A stretch of 64,000 bases of DNA from positions 105,711,228-105,775,227 of the forward strand of contig NC_133123.1 in assembly GCF_033568475.1 (NCBI RefSeq). Direction: 5' to 3'. Both the position numbers and the translations under genes were made by a program. Positions 1-11,735 of this stretch are shown here, piece by piece. Below the pieces are notes generated by a model. That model was not told the DNA's origin and ran no database searches. It saw nothing but the letters and a program-made list of their open reading frames with translations. The DNA is from Henckelia pumila (lineage: Eukaryota; Streptophyta; Magnoliopsida; Lamiales; Gesneriaceae). How positions within the stretch are numbered: the stretch's first letter is position 1; the number at the start of each line of letters is the position of its first letter.

Positions 1-1769
1 CAGATGATATCCCCAATCATCATGGTGTAGTCCTCGTATTCGAGTCAAAGACTCGTAACAACATCCCATCCAATATCTCGGATGACTTTTATCACAAGGA
101 AATTCTAACCATAACTCTGGTGACAACCCCTAGTCATTACTGGTAGAAATCAGTCCACCTACTAGATCCACACGTCTAGCAGTAACCCAAAAGTTAGAAC
201 CTATCTGCTCAGAGTACACACTTGTCAAGAAAATCCCTCCATGACTGGTTCCCACAGCAGAACATTCAAACTATATCTCTGGCACACCAGATGACATCAA
301 ACCATCGATATCAAACCTGATATTTAATCCAAGGTCATACCTCGTCGTGACTGTCACCAAATCCCTAGACTGAGTAGCCTTCCCACCGCCATCTCCTGAA
401 GCACAAAGGCTCCCAGATAACCTCTGAAGTACAAGGACTCCCAGAGTAACACTGGCATAGGGTCGCGCCCCATCACGTCTAGTCATGGTCATAGTCCACA
501 ACTCTCGGCATATACTAGACCTGGTATCCCGATGAAAACCCATCATCACAAGCCTCATCTAACAAAGGTCAGACAATCTACTGTTCCAAGAAACAACCTA
601 GAACAAAGCCCAAATGTTCTAAACCAAACAATACCTTTAATGCCTCTAGATGAGTCCACTCATCGCTGGCACTAACATAGTCCACTGACTAACTAGTTCA
701 ATCCTAGGAAAACGCCTAGACTAACCGCAAGTCACACTGTCACAGTCGGCCCACTCAAATCCCATGAGCTGCAATAGTTGAACACTAATCAACTAAAACA
801 ATGCCAATCCTAGCAAAATCACTCGCAATCATTCACGAATTGCTGGATAAATAAAACATGTATCACTTATTCCAAGTTATGTACAATTCTCTTTATTACA
901 ATCTCATGTAATACATACAGTATTCAAAATACAATGAAATGTACAATCGAACTTGAAATGATACAACCAAAGTATGATGATTCATTACAACTGAAATACT
1001 ATTTACAACTACAACGATACAGTATTTAAATCATCATACTAGTCTTCGTTTCTTGAGCATGAAGCTTCTAATCGACACACGCATCGATACAAGCATACTC
1101 CCGACCAAGTATCTCTACATGTCCTCCTACGAAGAACTCCGAAGAAATGACTCGTGATAGCTAACCAGCTATGATCTGCGTCAGTGCATGTCAGCTGACC
1201 TCTTTTGCTCACGATCTACCATCAGTGTTCTTCTTGTAACCAAATGATGCTTCTGAACATGAAGTTTCCCGTGTGCCTACCGAACACATCAATATCAGCA
1301 TACCGGAAAAACCATGTACTGCATGAGGTTAAAGACCTCACGCTCGAAACCTGTCATGCTTTAGGCACTCGAGGCATTCCCTGGTGAAGGTCTATCTGAC
1401 AATCTCTCCAACTATGACTGGAGAATCTTCAGAGTAGTGTCATCATGGTATGGACGATACAGATGCAAGCATCAAGTGCGTCCCATCCAATGCTCTGCCA
1501 CTGCCTCTGGCATCCGGTAATCGATCCAAAGCTAGGATCCACATTAGTAGAAGTCTTGAAAACTCGGACACGATCCATCACTCCTGTCCGCACTTGCTGG
1601 AATCCCATAAGCCAAATCTTCAGAAATCCTGCCGATGATGATAGTCTCTGGGCAAACTAATTGCCGCACCATCACTTCTTCCAAGGTCTCATCCATCCTA
1701 TAAGGATAACCCAAAGTCTCATTACTATATCCCAAGTCTCTTGCATGCATATGCTCTGATACCAATAAA
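1..1769 (-). mobile_element. Internal region of gypsy-type LTR element R1 (partial)
   Basis: This is the part of element R1 that lies directly downstream of its 5' LTR on the minus strand, as shown by the primer-binding site at 1751-1764. It should hold leader and gag, but I see no long reading frame, no zinc knuckle and no major-homology-like motif on either strand. The stretch around 840-1050 is AT-rich and the rest is of mixed composition. It may be a strongly decayed gag or the filler of a non-autonomous derivative. The element continues beyond the left edge, so its 3' LTR and TSD cannot be seen. Confidence 0.5.
1751..1764 (-). other. Primer-binding site of R1 (tRNA-iMet type)
   Basis: Read on the minus strand this is TGGTATCAGAGCAT, complementary to the 3' end of initiator tRNA-Met, the usual primer of plant copia and chromovirus elements. 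It lies 5 nt inside the LTR end and so fixes the orientation of R1. Confidence 0.8.
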
Positions 1770-3230
1770 TGTAGTGACCCTACCCGGATCCACTACCTAA
1801 TCAGAGTTAAGAGCATAATTAAACATGCATTAAATAAATCACTGCGGAAGACTTAAATAAAAACAGACCGGCGGAATACAATCGGTTAAACCAATTTGAT
1901 TTATACAACCAAATCGAATAAATAGCCTAAAGGCAAAACCTACAGCTAATCCTGCTGTCTTCACTGGTCACTGGCTACTCAAAGCTCCTGGTGCTCAATC
2001 TTGCACCTACACCTGCCCCGTCGAATGGGGTGTCCAAATACACATAAAAGACTGGACGTGAGCTCTAAGCTCAATACGAAAGCACTGGGTAAAACATACA
2101 AATATAATGCATGCAAATGATAGGGTATCCATATCTGGGATAACTGTATGCAACTGCTCAGTAATGGCGCCTAGGACATGAGTGGTACAACCCGGGGAGC
2201 AAACCTTGTGTACACTGCTTATTCCTATAGGACGTGGACTGTGTCCCCAGATGCTAACTACCCATGACCCGTCAGTCACTGGGCACTAGACATCAATCGT
2301 CCAAACATGGCTGAGCGACCCTACGTGGCTCATCTCACAAGATGGACAGGCACAATATGATATGCACATGCTGCATAATAATATGACACACAAATGCAAC
2401 ATATAAGCATTCAAAACCCGCTGGCTATCTCAGTCTGTACTTACGTACCTTACTACAGGCAGTTCCTAGCAGTCCCACTCTAGGTTCCAAGCCTATATCA
2501 GCTCTACAATGCAAATATCCATGCATCAATATTTAAGCTCTAAAAGCCTTAATTAAGCTATTGAATACTCCTAAATAATTTAAGGAGACCATAGCTATAC
2601 CTGCGTCCGTCGTCAGTCCGCTGATGACAATTGCCTCAAAACTAGGCCACAGCTCCGCCTCGACGCCTGGATCGCTATGCCACTTCCGAATTCCCAATAG
2701 AATGCCTAGAACTCCCTAGATCTGAGTTAGAAGGCTTAGAAATCAGAGAGAAGAGAGGGAAATGTGCACTTGAAAATGAAATCTCGGCCCCCTATTTATA
2801 GACGGAGTTCGGAGCCTCCAAACTCGGTTCGGAACGTCCGATCATGATCGGAACCTCCGATCGTACCTTCGGAGCGTCCGATCGCTCAATATTACGTCAG
2901 CCATGCCGTCACTTTGCTGACGTCAGCGATGACATGTGACCTGGTCCCGATCGGAACGTCCGATCTTACCGACGGAGCTTTCGATCCACTTCGGAGCCTC
3001 CGATCCTGAGTTCGGATCCTCCGATCCAATTCGGAGCCTCCTGACTTGGTTCGGAGCTTCCGAACCCTACGGATCCTCAGGACCTTCCCGGCTATTTTCG
3101 AGTGTCCTAAATCCATTTCTGGACTCCGTTAACCCATTTGAAATTTCCTTAATCATGTTTTACTTAATCTAAACATGATTACACGATTAATATACTCATT
3201 AATCGCTAATTCTGGATACGGGTTACTACA
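1770..3230 (-). repeat. 5' LTR of R1
   Basis: The block is bounded by TG...CA on both strands (TGTAGTGACCC at the left, GGTTACTACA at the right), is about 1461 bp long, and abuts a primer-binding site on its inner side. Its ends resemble those of chromovirus A at 26233-27543. Both families share a TATA box with a block of TCGGA/TCCGA repeats next to it. Only this LTR is in the window, so it could not be paired. Confidence 0.75.
2793..3075 (-). promoter_or_regulatory. TATA box with palindromic U3 repeat array and TGACGT motifs (R1)
   Basis: On the minus strand a TATAAATA box (plus 2793-2801) is preceded upstream by a run of about ten imperfect copies of a roughly 20-bp near-palindrome built on TCGGANNNTCCGA. 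Embedded in it is the perfect palindrome CTGACGTCAG (2917-2926) and a second TGACGT core (2894-2899), the binding core of plant bZIP/TGA factors. I infer an LTR promoter with a tandem upstream activating array. Confidence 0.6.
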
Positions 3231-6200
3231 GAAACTGAGTTGATTATTTTGATATTTCGAGATTTGTGCTTACGTGATTATTTGAGATAATAATTGTGAA
3301 GCCAATATGGTTGAGATAGCTAGCAAATTAGATTTGATTTGTGACGAAGGACTGCTTGCTCCGGAGGATTGGGATTATGATAAGAAGTTGAGGTTTATGA
3401 ATTGTTGAGCAGGATTAGATTACAAGAGATTTTATTTATGACATTCTGAATTGTTATGTCTTTGTCATGATTAATTGTATCTCCCTGTTGAGCAAAGAAT
3501 TTTATGCTATCGAAACTGAGAATCAGTATTGATGAAAAATGAGATGATCTAGAATATGATTATATGATATCTATTCTTGAGGATATTAAATTAAAAACCA
3601 CTCGAAGTTTATTGTGGCTTAGATTGATCAAGGTAAGAGTTGATATTTTAATTCTTAGCAATGATTGAATTGATTCGTATCAGATTAACCTCAATACGGA
3701 ACAGAGATAGAACTCCGATATTAAGAATTTCAGAATTTTAGAATGAGATCAGATTTGAGCAGCGATTTGTATTGGAATGGTAAGAATCCTCGAGGTAAAA
3801 ATTCTATTGATCTTGACTTGTCGATGTGAAGAATGTGGTGTACGTTTTGAGAGAGTGTTGTGTAATACTCTGAGATCAAAGCTAGATGTTTGAAAACGCC
3901 CATTCTGAGTAGATGATTCGATTTATCAGAGATGATAAGCTTGAATTTTGTTTGATATCAAGAGATTGAGTAGAAGTGAATTAAGATCTAGATGTACTCA
4001 GTAAGGACATTTGTTGATTATGTCTTTTGATTTGATGTTTATGTTTATAGCATTATGAGATTGATATATGAATGAACAGATTGTATCCGAATGTTTGGAT
4101 CTATTGTGATTAGATTTTGATAATAGATTGAATTATTGGGAATTGATCTAATTTTGCGATATTTTTGAATGTAAGAATATCAGCACTCTTATGCTAAACT
4201 TTTGGGATGATTAGGATTAATTGAATATTTTGAGAATTCGATTAGATCTCAATCGATGATATTGAGATTTTATTGATGTATCCAATATTGTTCTTTCGAG
4301 AATGATACTTTTATTGGGTCTTAAGGGAAATTGTTTGAATTTCTAGTATTGAAGTGGTTGAGGAGTTATTGTGATTGATATTTTGGAAAGAGATGAATTT
4401 GAGAATTGTTGGGAAGAAATCCTTTTCGATAGAATAAGAGGTTGATATTAGTGTTTTTGGAAAGACACCGAATTCAGTTACAGTTGAGCCTTCCTTCGAT
4501 TAATCTGAAGATTTTTGAATCCTATTTTAGTTATGCATCCTTGATTCGCATGACTTTGACTTCGATAATTATTGTCATTCGGCATCGATTGAAATTCCGA
4601 GTTTGAATTTCCGAAATTCGTAATTCTTGAGAACTTGAATTTTCTTTCTGGATATTGATATTGATTCGGGAGAGTTTCGATTATTTGATTCTTGAGTGAT
4701 CTAGATTTCTTTGATTGGGACATTCGAATATGCCTTAGGACTGAGTCCTAATCGGTGACTGCGTGCGGATTCCTCGTGAGTGAGGCCACGTTGACAACCA
4801 TGATTTTGGTTTGTCTTGTTATTGGGCATGATGTCGTACCCGTTGACGGGTGATCTCATGATTTTATTATTATTGATAGATTGGCTCGCATTCCTTGTTC
4901 ATGGAGCCCTGATTTGATTCACTCTCCCTTAATTGAAAAATGCAAGTGAGTTGTTTTCACTTAGCAAGGATTGTTGTTCAGAATTCACTCGATTTGATAA
5001 TAATGATTTGAGCGATTTTCGTGATATTAATTTGATTCTGACTCTGAGAGTCAATGATGATTTGAGGTATATCTTCAGTATATACAATTTTGTTGGCTCG
5101 TAACTAATAGAGATTGATACCACTATCTGAATTTTGTGGTTGACCGATCCAGATAACGATTAAGTCCGAAGATAGTTCGATTTTTGGTATGTTGGGTGAA
5201 ATTTTAAAACAAATTTGCAGTGAATTTGAATTAGGGTTTAAGAATATTTCAGATGATTAAGAAAAATTGATAGGATTCACTCGATGAAACAATGGTAACA
5301 GAATTATCTTATGAATCATTGGTTTTTGTGATGATTGTTTCGGGAATCTATGGATTTTGCGGTAAATTTTTCCCTTCTTGGATTAAGAGCAGAATTTTGA
5401 ATTCAGAATTAAGATTGGAGTCTCAGTGTTAGTAGAGATGTTTGATCTCATTTTTTTTTGCATTCGATTTTGATTGCGTGAATTACTACACTTGGGAACA
5501 GAAAGAGAAAATAAGAAGAAGAAGAAGCTTGAATTAGCGAAACTGGTACCGAATAAGTTCCAGAGCAGACAGATGTATACCAAAGTTTTGTTCTTTCAAT
5601 TGATGAGAATAATCCGATGTTGTTTTCGATTTTTGATCAGATGAGATATTTTGGCCTTGACTTTTGGCCTGTTTGATTAATTAATTGATTGATGTTGGAA
5701 GACTTCGATGAGAATTTTTGAACTTTTGATTGTCCCATGATTGCGAGAACAGATTGTGACTCGCAGATGATTGAGTGATCCTATGAAATGACAGCGAAGA
5801 AAGAACTTTTTGATATTGAATTTTGGGATTGTGCGAGTTGTTGATTGATCAAATTTGATTTTAAGACATTGGATGAATGTCGACTTGGTTGAGATTGACT
5901 CAGTAGAGGAGTTTGAGATGTTAGAAACTGTCTGATTGACATAAGTTTCCGTTGAATTCTAAACTGTGTATTGGGTTTAGATTGAGATTGATTGATTGAA
6001 GATTGAATTGTTGACTTGTTAGAGGATTTCGAAGAATTCTTGGTTGATTCCTTATCAGCCGACAGACATCTAGAGCAGACTATTCAGACATTTTGAGAGG
6101 ATATTCTACGAGCCGTAGTGCTAGATTTTGGCACTAGTTGGCCAGATTCATGACTTTGATTGAATGTTACGATTTGAACTATTATCAAAAAAGTTTAGAG

Positions 6201-6735
6201 ATGACTCTTTTCGAAGCGATGTACGATGAGTACTACGAATTTTTCTTATTTCGAGAATGATGTTCTAGAGTACATCAGCTGTAGAGTCAGATTTGACCTG
6301 ATATTGTCATAGATGTCAAAGAAAGTGATTATGATTCCGAATAGAATCAGAACAGTGCGAGACAGATGTGTCAGAATTGTAAGTCTTGATTCGGACTTTA
6401 ATAAGGGAACAAGATTCGTTCCTTTGTACTTTAGAGAGATGAGACGGAATTGAATGAAACTTTGAACTACTTTGATTGATCGATAACCAATGACAGATAC
6501 AGAGTGAGTACCAAAAAGAGGAGTAGTTCTAGAACAATTTCATTTTAGTTGTTTCAGTATGATGACTTATATAAGAATCGAAGAAGTCATTTGAAAGGTA
6601 GAACAAGATTTGAGATATATAATCTAAATCTCTTTACTGCAATAAGATTGAGTAAAGTTTCTTTTGGATCTCTATCTGATGTGCTCGGATTGAATGCGAT
6701 TTCGAGGACGAAATCAATTCTTAGAGGGGGAGAAT
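3231..6735 (+). pseudogene. Highly degenerate Ty3/gypsy pol
   Basis: No long ORF survives in this AT-rich tract. It is identified as pol by its end. Around 6055-6265 an integrase core is still legible across several frames: a TDRHLEQTIQT block, then LDFGTSW, then NYYQ and LFEAMY, matching the region after the catalytic Glu of gypsy integrases. At 6695-6735 the sequence has the typical chromovirus pol end followed by a purine-rich tract. Many stops look like C-to-T and G-to-A changes, as expected for long-methylated repeats. I could not place RT or protease motifs with confidence in the upstream 2.5 kb. The left edge is where R1's LTR begins. Confidence 0.6.
6721..6735 (+). other. Polypurine tract of the degenerate gypsy element
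   Basis: TTAGAGGGGGAGAAT directly precedes a TGTAACGCCCC LTR start. This position and composition are those of the plus-strand primer. Confidence 0.65.
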
Positions 6736-6984
6736 TGTAACGCCCCAAAATATATTTACCGAATTAATTAGCAATTGAAATAATTATTGAGTTGACGAAA
6801 TAATTATTATTTCTAATGAGATTATAGAGTGTATTTACAAATACACGTGTCATTTAATCAATGAGTTTGATTACTTTTTTTAGAGATCTCCAATATTTGG
6901 AATTTTGGGATTAATTATTGAGATATTGAAAAAAAATAATTATTTATGCCAGATAACTTAATTTGGAAGAATATTTGACCGAGT
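6736..6984 (+). repeat. Truncated 3' LTR of the degenerate gypsy element
   Basis: It starts TGTAACGCCCC right after the polypurine tract, continues AT-rich for about 249 bp, and then ends abruptly in copia pol sequence at 6985. The remainder of the LTR is missing. The junction has no TSD, which suggests deletion or illegitimate recombination, not clean insertion. Confidence 0.6.
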
Positions 6985-8052
6985 GGATTTTGGTTTCATC
7001 AAGAACCCGGAGAACCGTGCGTGTACAAGAAAGTAGTTAAGGATGCAGTGACATTCTTAGTACTTTATGTTGATGACATCTTACTCATTGGAAATGATGT
7101 AGGGATGTTGCAGTCAACAAAGATATGGTTATCAGGTATATTTTCGATGAATGATTTGGGTGAGGCGTCCTATATTCTAGGGATACAGATCTATAGAGAT
7201 AGATCTAAGAGAATGATAGGACTTACTCAAGCTACCTACATCGACACTATATTGAAAAGGTTTTCAATGGATGAGCCCAAGAGAGGACATCTACCTATGT
7301 GTCATGGAGTCTCTCTATCCAAGTCTATGTGTCCCAAGACTGAAGAAGAGATAGAGAAAATGACACACATACCATATGTGTCAGCCAAAGGGAGTATCAT
7401 GTATGGGATGATATCTACCAGACCGGATGTGGAATTTGCTCTGAGTGTCACGAGCAGATATCAAGCCAATCCCGTTCAAATGCATTGGAAAGCCGTGAAG
7501 GATATTCTAAAGTATTTGAGAAGAACTAAGAATGTATTCATGGTTTATGGAGGAAGAGAACTGAAATTAAAAGGCTATACCGACTCTAGCTTCCAAAGTG
7601 ACGTGGATGACTCGAAGTCAACCTCTGGATTTGTGTTCATGCTCAATGGCGGTGCTGTCTCTTGGAAGAGTTCCAAGCAGGACACCACAGCGGATTCCAC
7701 CACTGAGGCAGAATACATTGCGGCATCAACTGCTGCTAAAGAGGCCGTTTGGATGAGGAATTTCGTCCAAGAGTTGGGCGTTATTCCTGAAGCTATTGGT
7801 CCAGTCCCGGTGTACTGTGACAACACGGGTGCCATTGCTCAGGCAAAGGAACCAAGGTCTCATCAAAGATCCAAACACGTACTGAGGAAATACCACATCA
7901 TCCGGGATATCGTGGAAAGAGGAGACATCACTGTCGAGAGAGTGGCCTCTGCAGACAATATCGCTGATCCACTTACTAAGCCCTTTCCAGGACCATTATT
8001 TGACAAATATCGCGAAGCAATGGGACTACGTAGTATGACTAGTTGGCTTTAG
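6985..8052 (+). pseudogene. Copia pol 3' fragment (end of RT plus RNase H)
   Basis: The sequence matches copia B from 14581 to 15649 almost base for base. It holds the RT active-site motif LYVDD near the start, then the RNase H part with TDSSF, the TEAEY motif and the C-terminal block ending SMTSWL. One G is missing near 7010 relative to the full copy, which shifts the frame upstream of 7021. From 7021 onward 343 codons are open. It stops at 8050-8052 and is followed by the polypurine tract and an LTR. Gag, protease, integrase and most of RT are absent, so it is the remnant of a first unit in a tandem array. Confidence 0.85.
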
Positions 8053-8066
8053 GGCAAGTGGAAGAT
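8053..8066 (+). other. Polypurine tract of the copia fragment
   Basis: GGCAAGTGGAAGAT lies immediately before the LTR start TGAAAGAGTGGG. The full copies carry GGGCAAGTGGGAGAT at the same place. Confidence 0.7.
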
Positions 8067-9915
8067 TGAAAGAGTGGGTGCCCGGTGAGCCAACTTGTGG
8101 CTAAGGGCTTTTATGACTCTCTGTATAAACAATCTTTTGGTTAATATAATTTACACTTTTATAATGGCATTTACTTTATCTTTTATCATATTATTATGTT
8201 GTGACATACTATAAGATGTTTAGATGTAGACCTTGAATATACTATAGTGTATGTAAGATGTGGTAGCACATGGGGATGGCTATCATGAAACACATCTTAT
8301 AGTCACTGTATATTCTAAACAGTTCCTAGTCGATTGATCCGTCCGTTAATAAGGATAAGAATCGCTCGAGATTGAGACTAGCATTTGCGATGGCGAGTAC
8401 CACGTTTCATTGGTATGGAACATAGAGATGTTCAAAGCATACAAATGGATATTCATATGATGAATGATCGAACTACCCTATCCGGACTTTCCAAGTGGTT
8501 ATCACTTATCGAGTGGATAAAGTCCGCGGTTTTGGTTGTACACCATTAGTCCTTACTACTTGAAACATCATTGAGACTCTATATGCTAGTACTGTACTTT
8601 GACTCGTTTACCGACTCTATTGGGGTCATCAGGTGTCGGGATTGGGTACAGTTATGACACATATAGTAGTCGATGCTTTGTTGTCAAGGATTCACCACAT
8701 ACTTGCAAGTGTGGATATCCTATGCAATCTGAGGAGATATTAGTGTGAAGAATCTCTGGCCAGAGTACATGATGTGTTTTAGGTTACTTGGTTTCCTAGT
8801 AGCACATGCGATGTCACTATTTGATCTTCAAGATGCATTGCATAGTTATCGAATCTCGAACGACTCTTGATTTACCAATGGTTGTTGATTCGATCGGGAT
8901 ATATGGATGAAGGGACCGTACTATACGCTAACCAAAATATATTGGTTCTTGCAGGCACTATCAGTGATACCTAGGGAATCATGGGGTGATGTTGCTAGGC
9001 GCTCTTACCATGATTCGATGGGCAAGTCGGAAATTGTTGTTCCGAGTCACAAGGAGTTGTGAGCCCACGGCTAGCTGTATCCCTGAACCATTGAGGGTCA
9101 CACAAGTAATGGATTTTTAATCCCCGTTGAGATAATTAAATTTAAAGAGTTAAATTTAGTGAATAAATAAGTGGGACTTCTTATTTAAAAGAAGAGGGAG
9201 TAAGATTTTCTAAAATGACATAGTGATGGACATTTTTGGAAATCACTGAATTCGGATTCAGAAAATTTATCTTGACTTTAAAAGATGCAGAAATGGTTTC
9301 TGTGCACATTGGTGAAATTGGTTTATCAATCTGAGTCACGATGAATTTTATATTAATTTCTGAACATGCGGGCTTTGCTTATCAGGCTTGAACTTATGAC
9401 TAATGGGCCCTAAGCTGTTAGCAGCCCACATTATAAATAAGTTATTGCAGTGCAGAAATTAAACAACACAAGGTCATAATTTTTGAAAACCCTAGAGCTC
9501 TCTCTCTAGAGAATTCGGCCGCCCCCTTCCCTACTGTGTTCGAAAATTCAGTCTGTGAATTTTTGAATTTGCAGACTGATTTAACAGATCATATCTGTTC
9601 TATCTCTTCGTAGAAAATTCTGATAGACTTTCTAGTGCAGTCTATCAGAGGGATTAAACTTCTATTCGTGGACCTGATTGAGGAATCGTTCGTTTATCAG
9701 TTCCTGGGATATACAACAAGAGCAGTTTAATCTGTTGGTGTCCATAATCTCGCTTCGAGATTTTAAGGTAAAATTTATATTGTTTAAATTTTATGTTGTC
9801 AATTTTAATCGTAGGAATTTGATATCCATATGGAATCGTTCCATATAAAATTTTAAAGCTTCCGCTGCATCGGATATCACTTTTTTTTTATCCGGAGAAT
9901 GACCGTGTTCCAACA
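8067..9915 (+). repeat. 5' LTR of copia B (shared middle LTR of the tandem)
   Basis: It runs from TGAAAGAGTGGG after a polypurine tract to GTTCCAACA before a primer-binding site, 1849 bp. It has a TATAAATA box near 9432 and aligns over its whole length with 15664-17512. Confidence 0.9.
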
Positions 9916-9916
9916 G

Positions 9917-9927
9917 TGGTATCAGAG
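9917..9927 (+). other. Primer-binding site of copia B
   Basis: TGGTATCAGAG, complementary to initiator tRNA-Met, lies one base after the LTR end. The copy in copia A extends to TGGTATCAGAGCC. Confidence 0.8.
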
Positions 9928-10025
9928 ACAGGCTGTTCTTGGATTTTACGATTAAAATTTAATCGATTGTACAAAGGCTCGATTTTTCAGAAAAATAAAA
10001 CGGAAAAGAAAAAAAAAATTTGGGG

Positions 10026-10177
10026 GCTGCCCGCTGCCCGAAGGCAGCGAGCAGCGCCGCGTGCAGCCCAAGCTGCACGCAGCAGCCCTGCGCGAGCTTG
10101 GGCAAGAGTTGCCCTAGCCCGCGCAGCTGGGCCGCATGGAGCGGCCCAGCGGCTGGGCTGGATGGGTCCAGCCCAGC
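10026..10177 (+). other. Array of five GC-rich hairpins in the copia B leader
   Basis: A GC-rich island stands in AT-rich surroundings and is made of back-to-back inverted repeats. Stems seen: 10026-10038 with 10043-10055 (5+7 bp, loop CGAA); 10059-10067 with 10072-10080 (9 bp); 10088-10094 with 10120-10126 (7 bp), enclosing 10100-10105 with 10109-10114 (6 bp); 10127-10135 with 10141-10149 (9 bp); 10152-10162 with 10167-10177 (11 bp). It lies about 110 nt after the primer-binding site, where packaging or dimerisation signals are expected. Any function is inference. Confidence 0.75.
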
Positions 10178-10436
10178 GACGGGCGGGCAGCCCAGAAATT
10201 TTTTTATTAAAAAAAATTAAATTTTCGTGAATTATGAATTCTAGCCCAAAATGGTTTTGGGCCCAGTTTTTGGCCCGATTCAAAATTGTTTCAGTTGGTC
10301 CACGAGGCAATGGGTCAAAATTGTTTGAGCCCAAAAAAAATTAAAAAACTAAAAAACTAAGATAATTAATTTTTGGATAAATTTTGAATTTTGGAAATTT
10401 AAAAATTTAATCCAATAAATTAAATCTTTAATTATT

Positions 10437-10600
10437 AATTTTGGTACAATTGATAATAAAATATGATTTTATGTATAAAATTGGATTTTATATGTAAAAT
10501 ATGATTTTATGGATAAACTAGATAAAATATGATTTTATATATAAAATAAGATTTTATGTATGAAATATGATTTTATCTATTTATATTTATTTCCATTGCA
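10437..10600 (+). repeat. AT-rich short repeats in the copia B leader
   Basis: AAAATATGATTTTAT and close variants (AAAATAAGATTTTAT, AAATATGATTTTATC) recur about every 20-30 bases. Each is a near-palindrome. A matching block is at 33050-33210 in copia A. Confidence 0.6.
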
Positions 10601-11268
10601 TGATGTCCAATAAATTAATTTTTGAATTAAATATTATTGGATAAGGATGATTGATTGCCATGACCAATATTATAGGTGTATGTTAGGTTGTTTACATTTG
10701 GCTTTATTATTGATTGTTGGATTTTATTAATGAGCCTGGTTTATGCCCAAATTTGATTTTATCATTTGTAATAAAAGTGGGCCTGGTTTATGGCCCGTTC
10801 CCACCCCTATAATGTATCCCTTTATTTGTCATAGTAATTTATTGTAAATTCACTAGAAATAGTGGGAGATTTTGAAGATGGAGGTGGGACCAGCAAGCAA
10901 TGATAAAGACTGAAGAAATGTAAATTGGAAGCACAATGTAATAGGATTGCATTGCATACTTGCATATCACCTAGGATTGGACTTAGACTCGTGATTGGCA
11001 ACCACGGGTCGATTAGTAATGGAATCGATCATTCTAAAATATAATATATGATATTATCGTTGTATGCATGTTTAGACTAAATTGTATGAATCCCGCAAGA
11101 ATACAAATTTTAAATGATGAGACAAATTTTCAAAATTAAAAATACCTCATTTTAAATATGATTTAAAATTGATATCAAGATAAATAAAGGAAATTTAAAT
11201 ATTGTTTAAATGTTCCTACCTTCCATCAATGATCAATGTATGAGATGCTACCCGCGGATACGGTCCGG

Positions 11269-11546
11269 CTCATATTATTGGGGGGGCCCGTTCGTCGGAA
11301 AGCTGTACATTGGATCGACACATGTTGTAAGTTGGATGGAACTCCCATGGGATTGGCTCATATTATTGGGGATCCACATGGCGACCGTCCATCACAACTT
11401 AATATTGATGGGTCATCTTGACATGTCACAATAAACGGCGTCATATTATTGGGCCATTATTGGACATGAGGTAAAAACATGGAGGTTGCTTTGGAAGCAA
11501 TTGGGCTCTACCTTTTGAAAATTATGGTTGACTGATATTATTCGGG
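11269..11546 (+). repeat. Four spaced copies of a TCATATTATTGGG motif in the copia B leader
   Basis: CTCATATTATTGGG occurs at 11269 and 11357, GTCATATTATTGGG at 11440, and CTGATATTATTCGGG at 11532, at intervals of 88, 83 and 92. The same four copies with intervals 88, 84 and 92 are at 33890-34168 in copia A. The sequence between copies is not repetitive. Confidence 0.7.
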
Positions 11547-11735
11547 ACTATAGTTTGTCAATTGGACTCCATGTTCCCACTAAAGAAAATGTTTCTCGTT
11601 TTCACTAGAGGGTAGTGAAATCGTTAAAATATTGGGAGTGAAATTCATAAAATAAATTTCGCCTTATTTTATGTCTTAGTAAATTAATTAAACAATCACT
11701 GATTATTGTCTGTTTCTTTTCAGTATTTCATTGAG

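Noticed and set aside
271..558. Short ORFs in 1-1769 as genes
   Set aside because: Below 100 codons, no domain features, and located in the internal region of an LTR element with no similarity to gag.
10020..10230. ORFs on both strands over the GC-rich leader island of copia B
   Set aside because: They are Ala/Arg/Pro-rich low-complexity translations produced by palindromic GC sequence, seen on both strands at once, and are not conserved in copia A.
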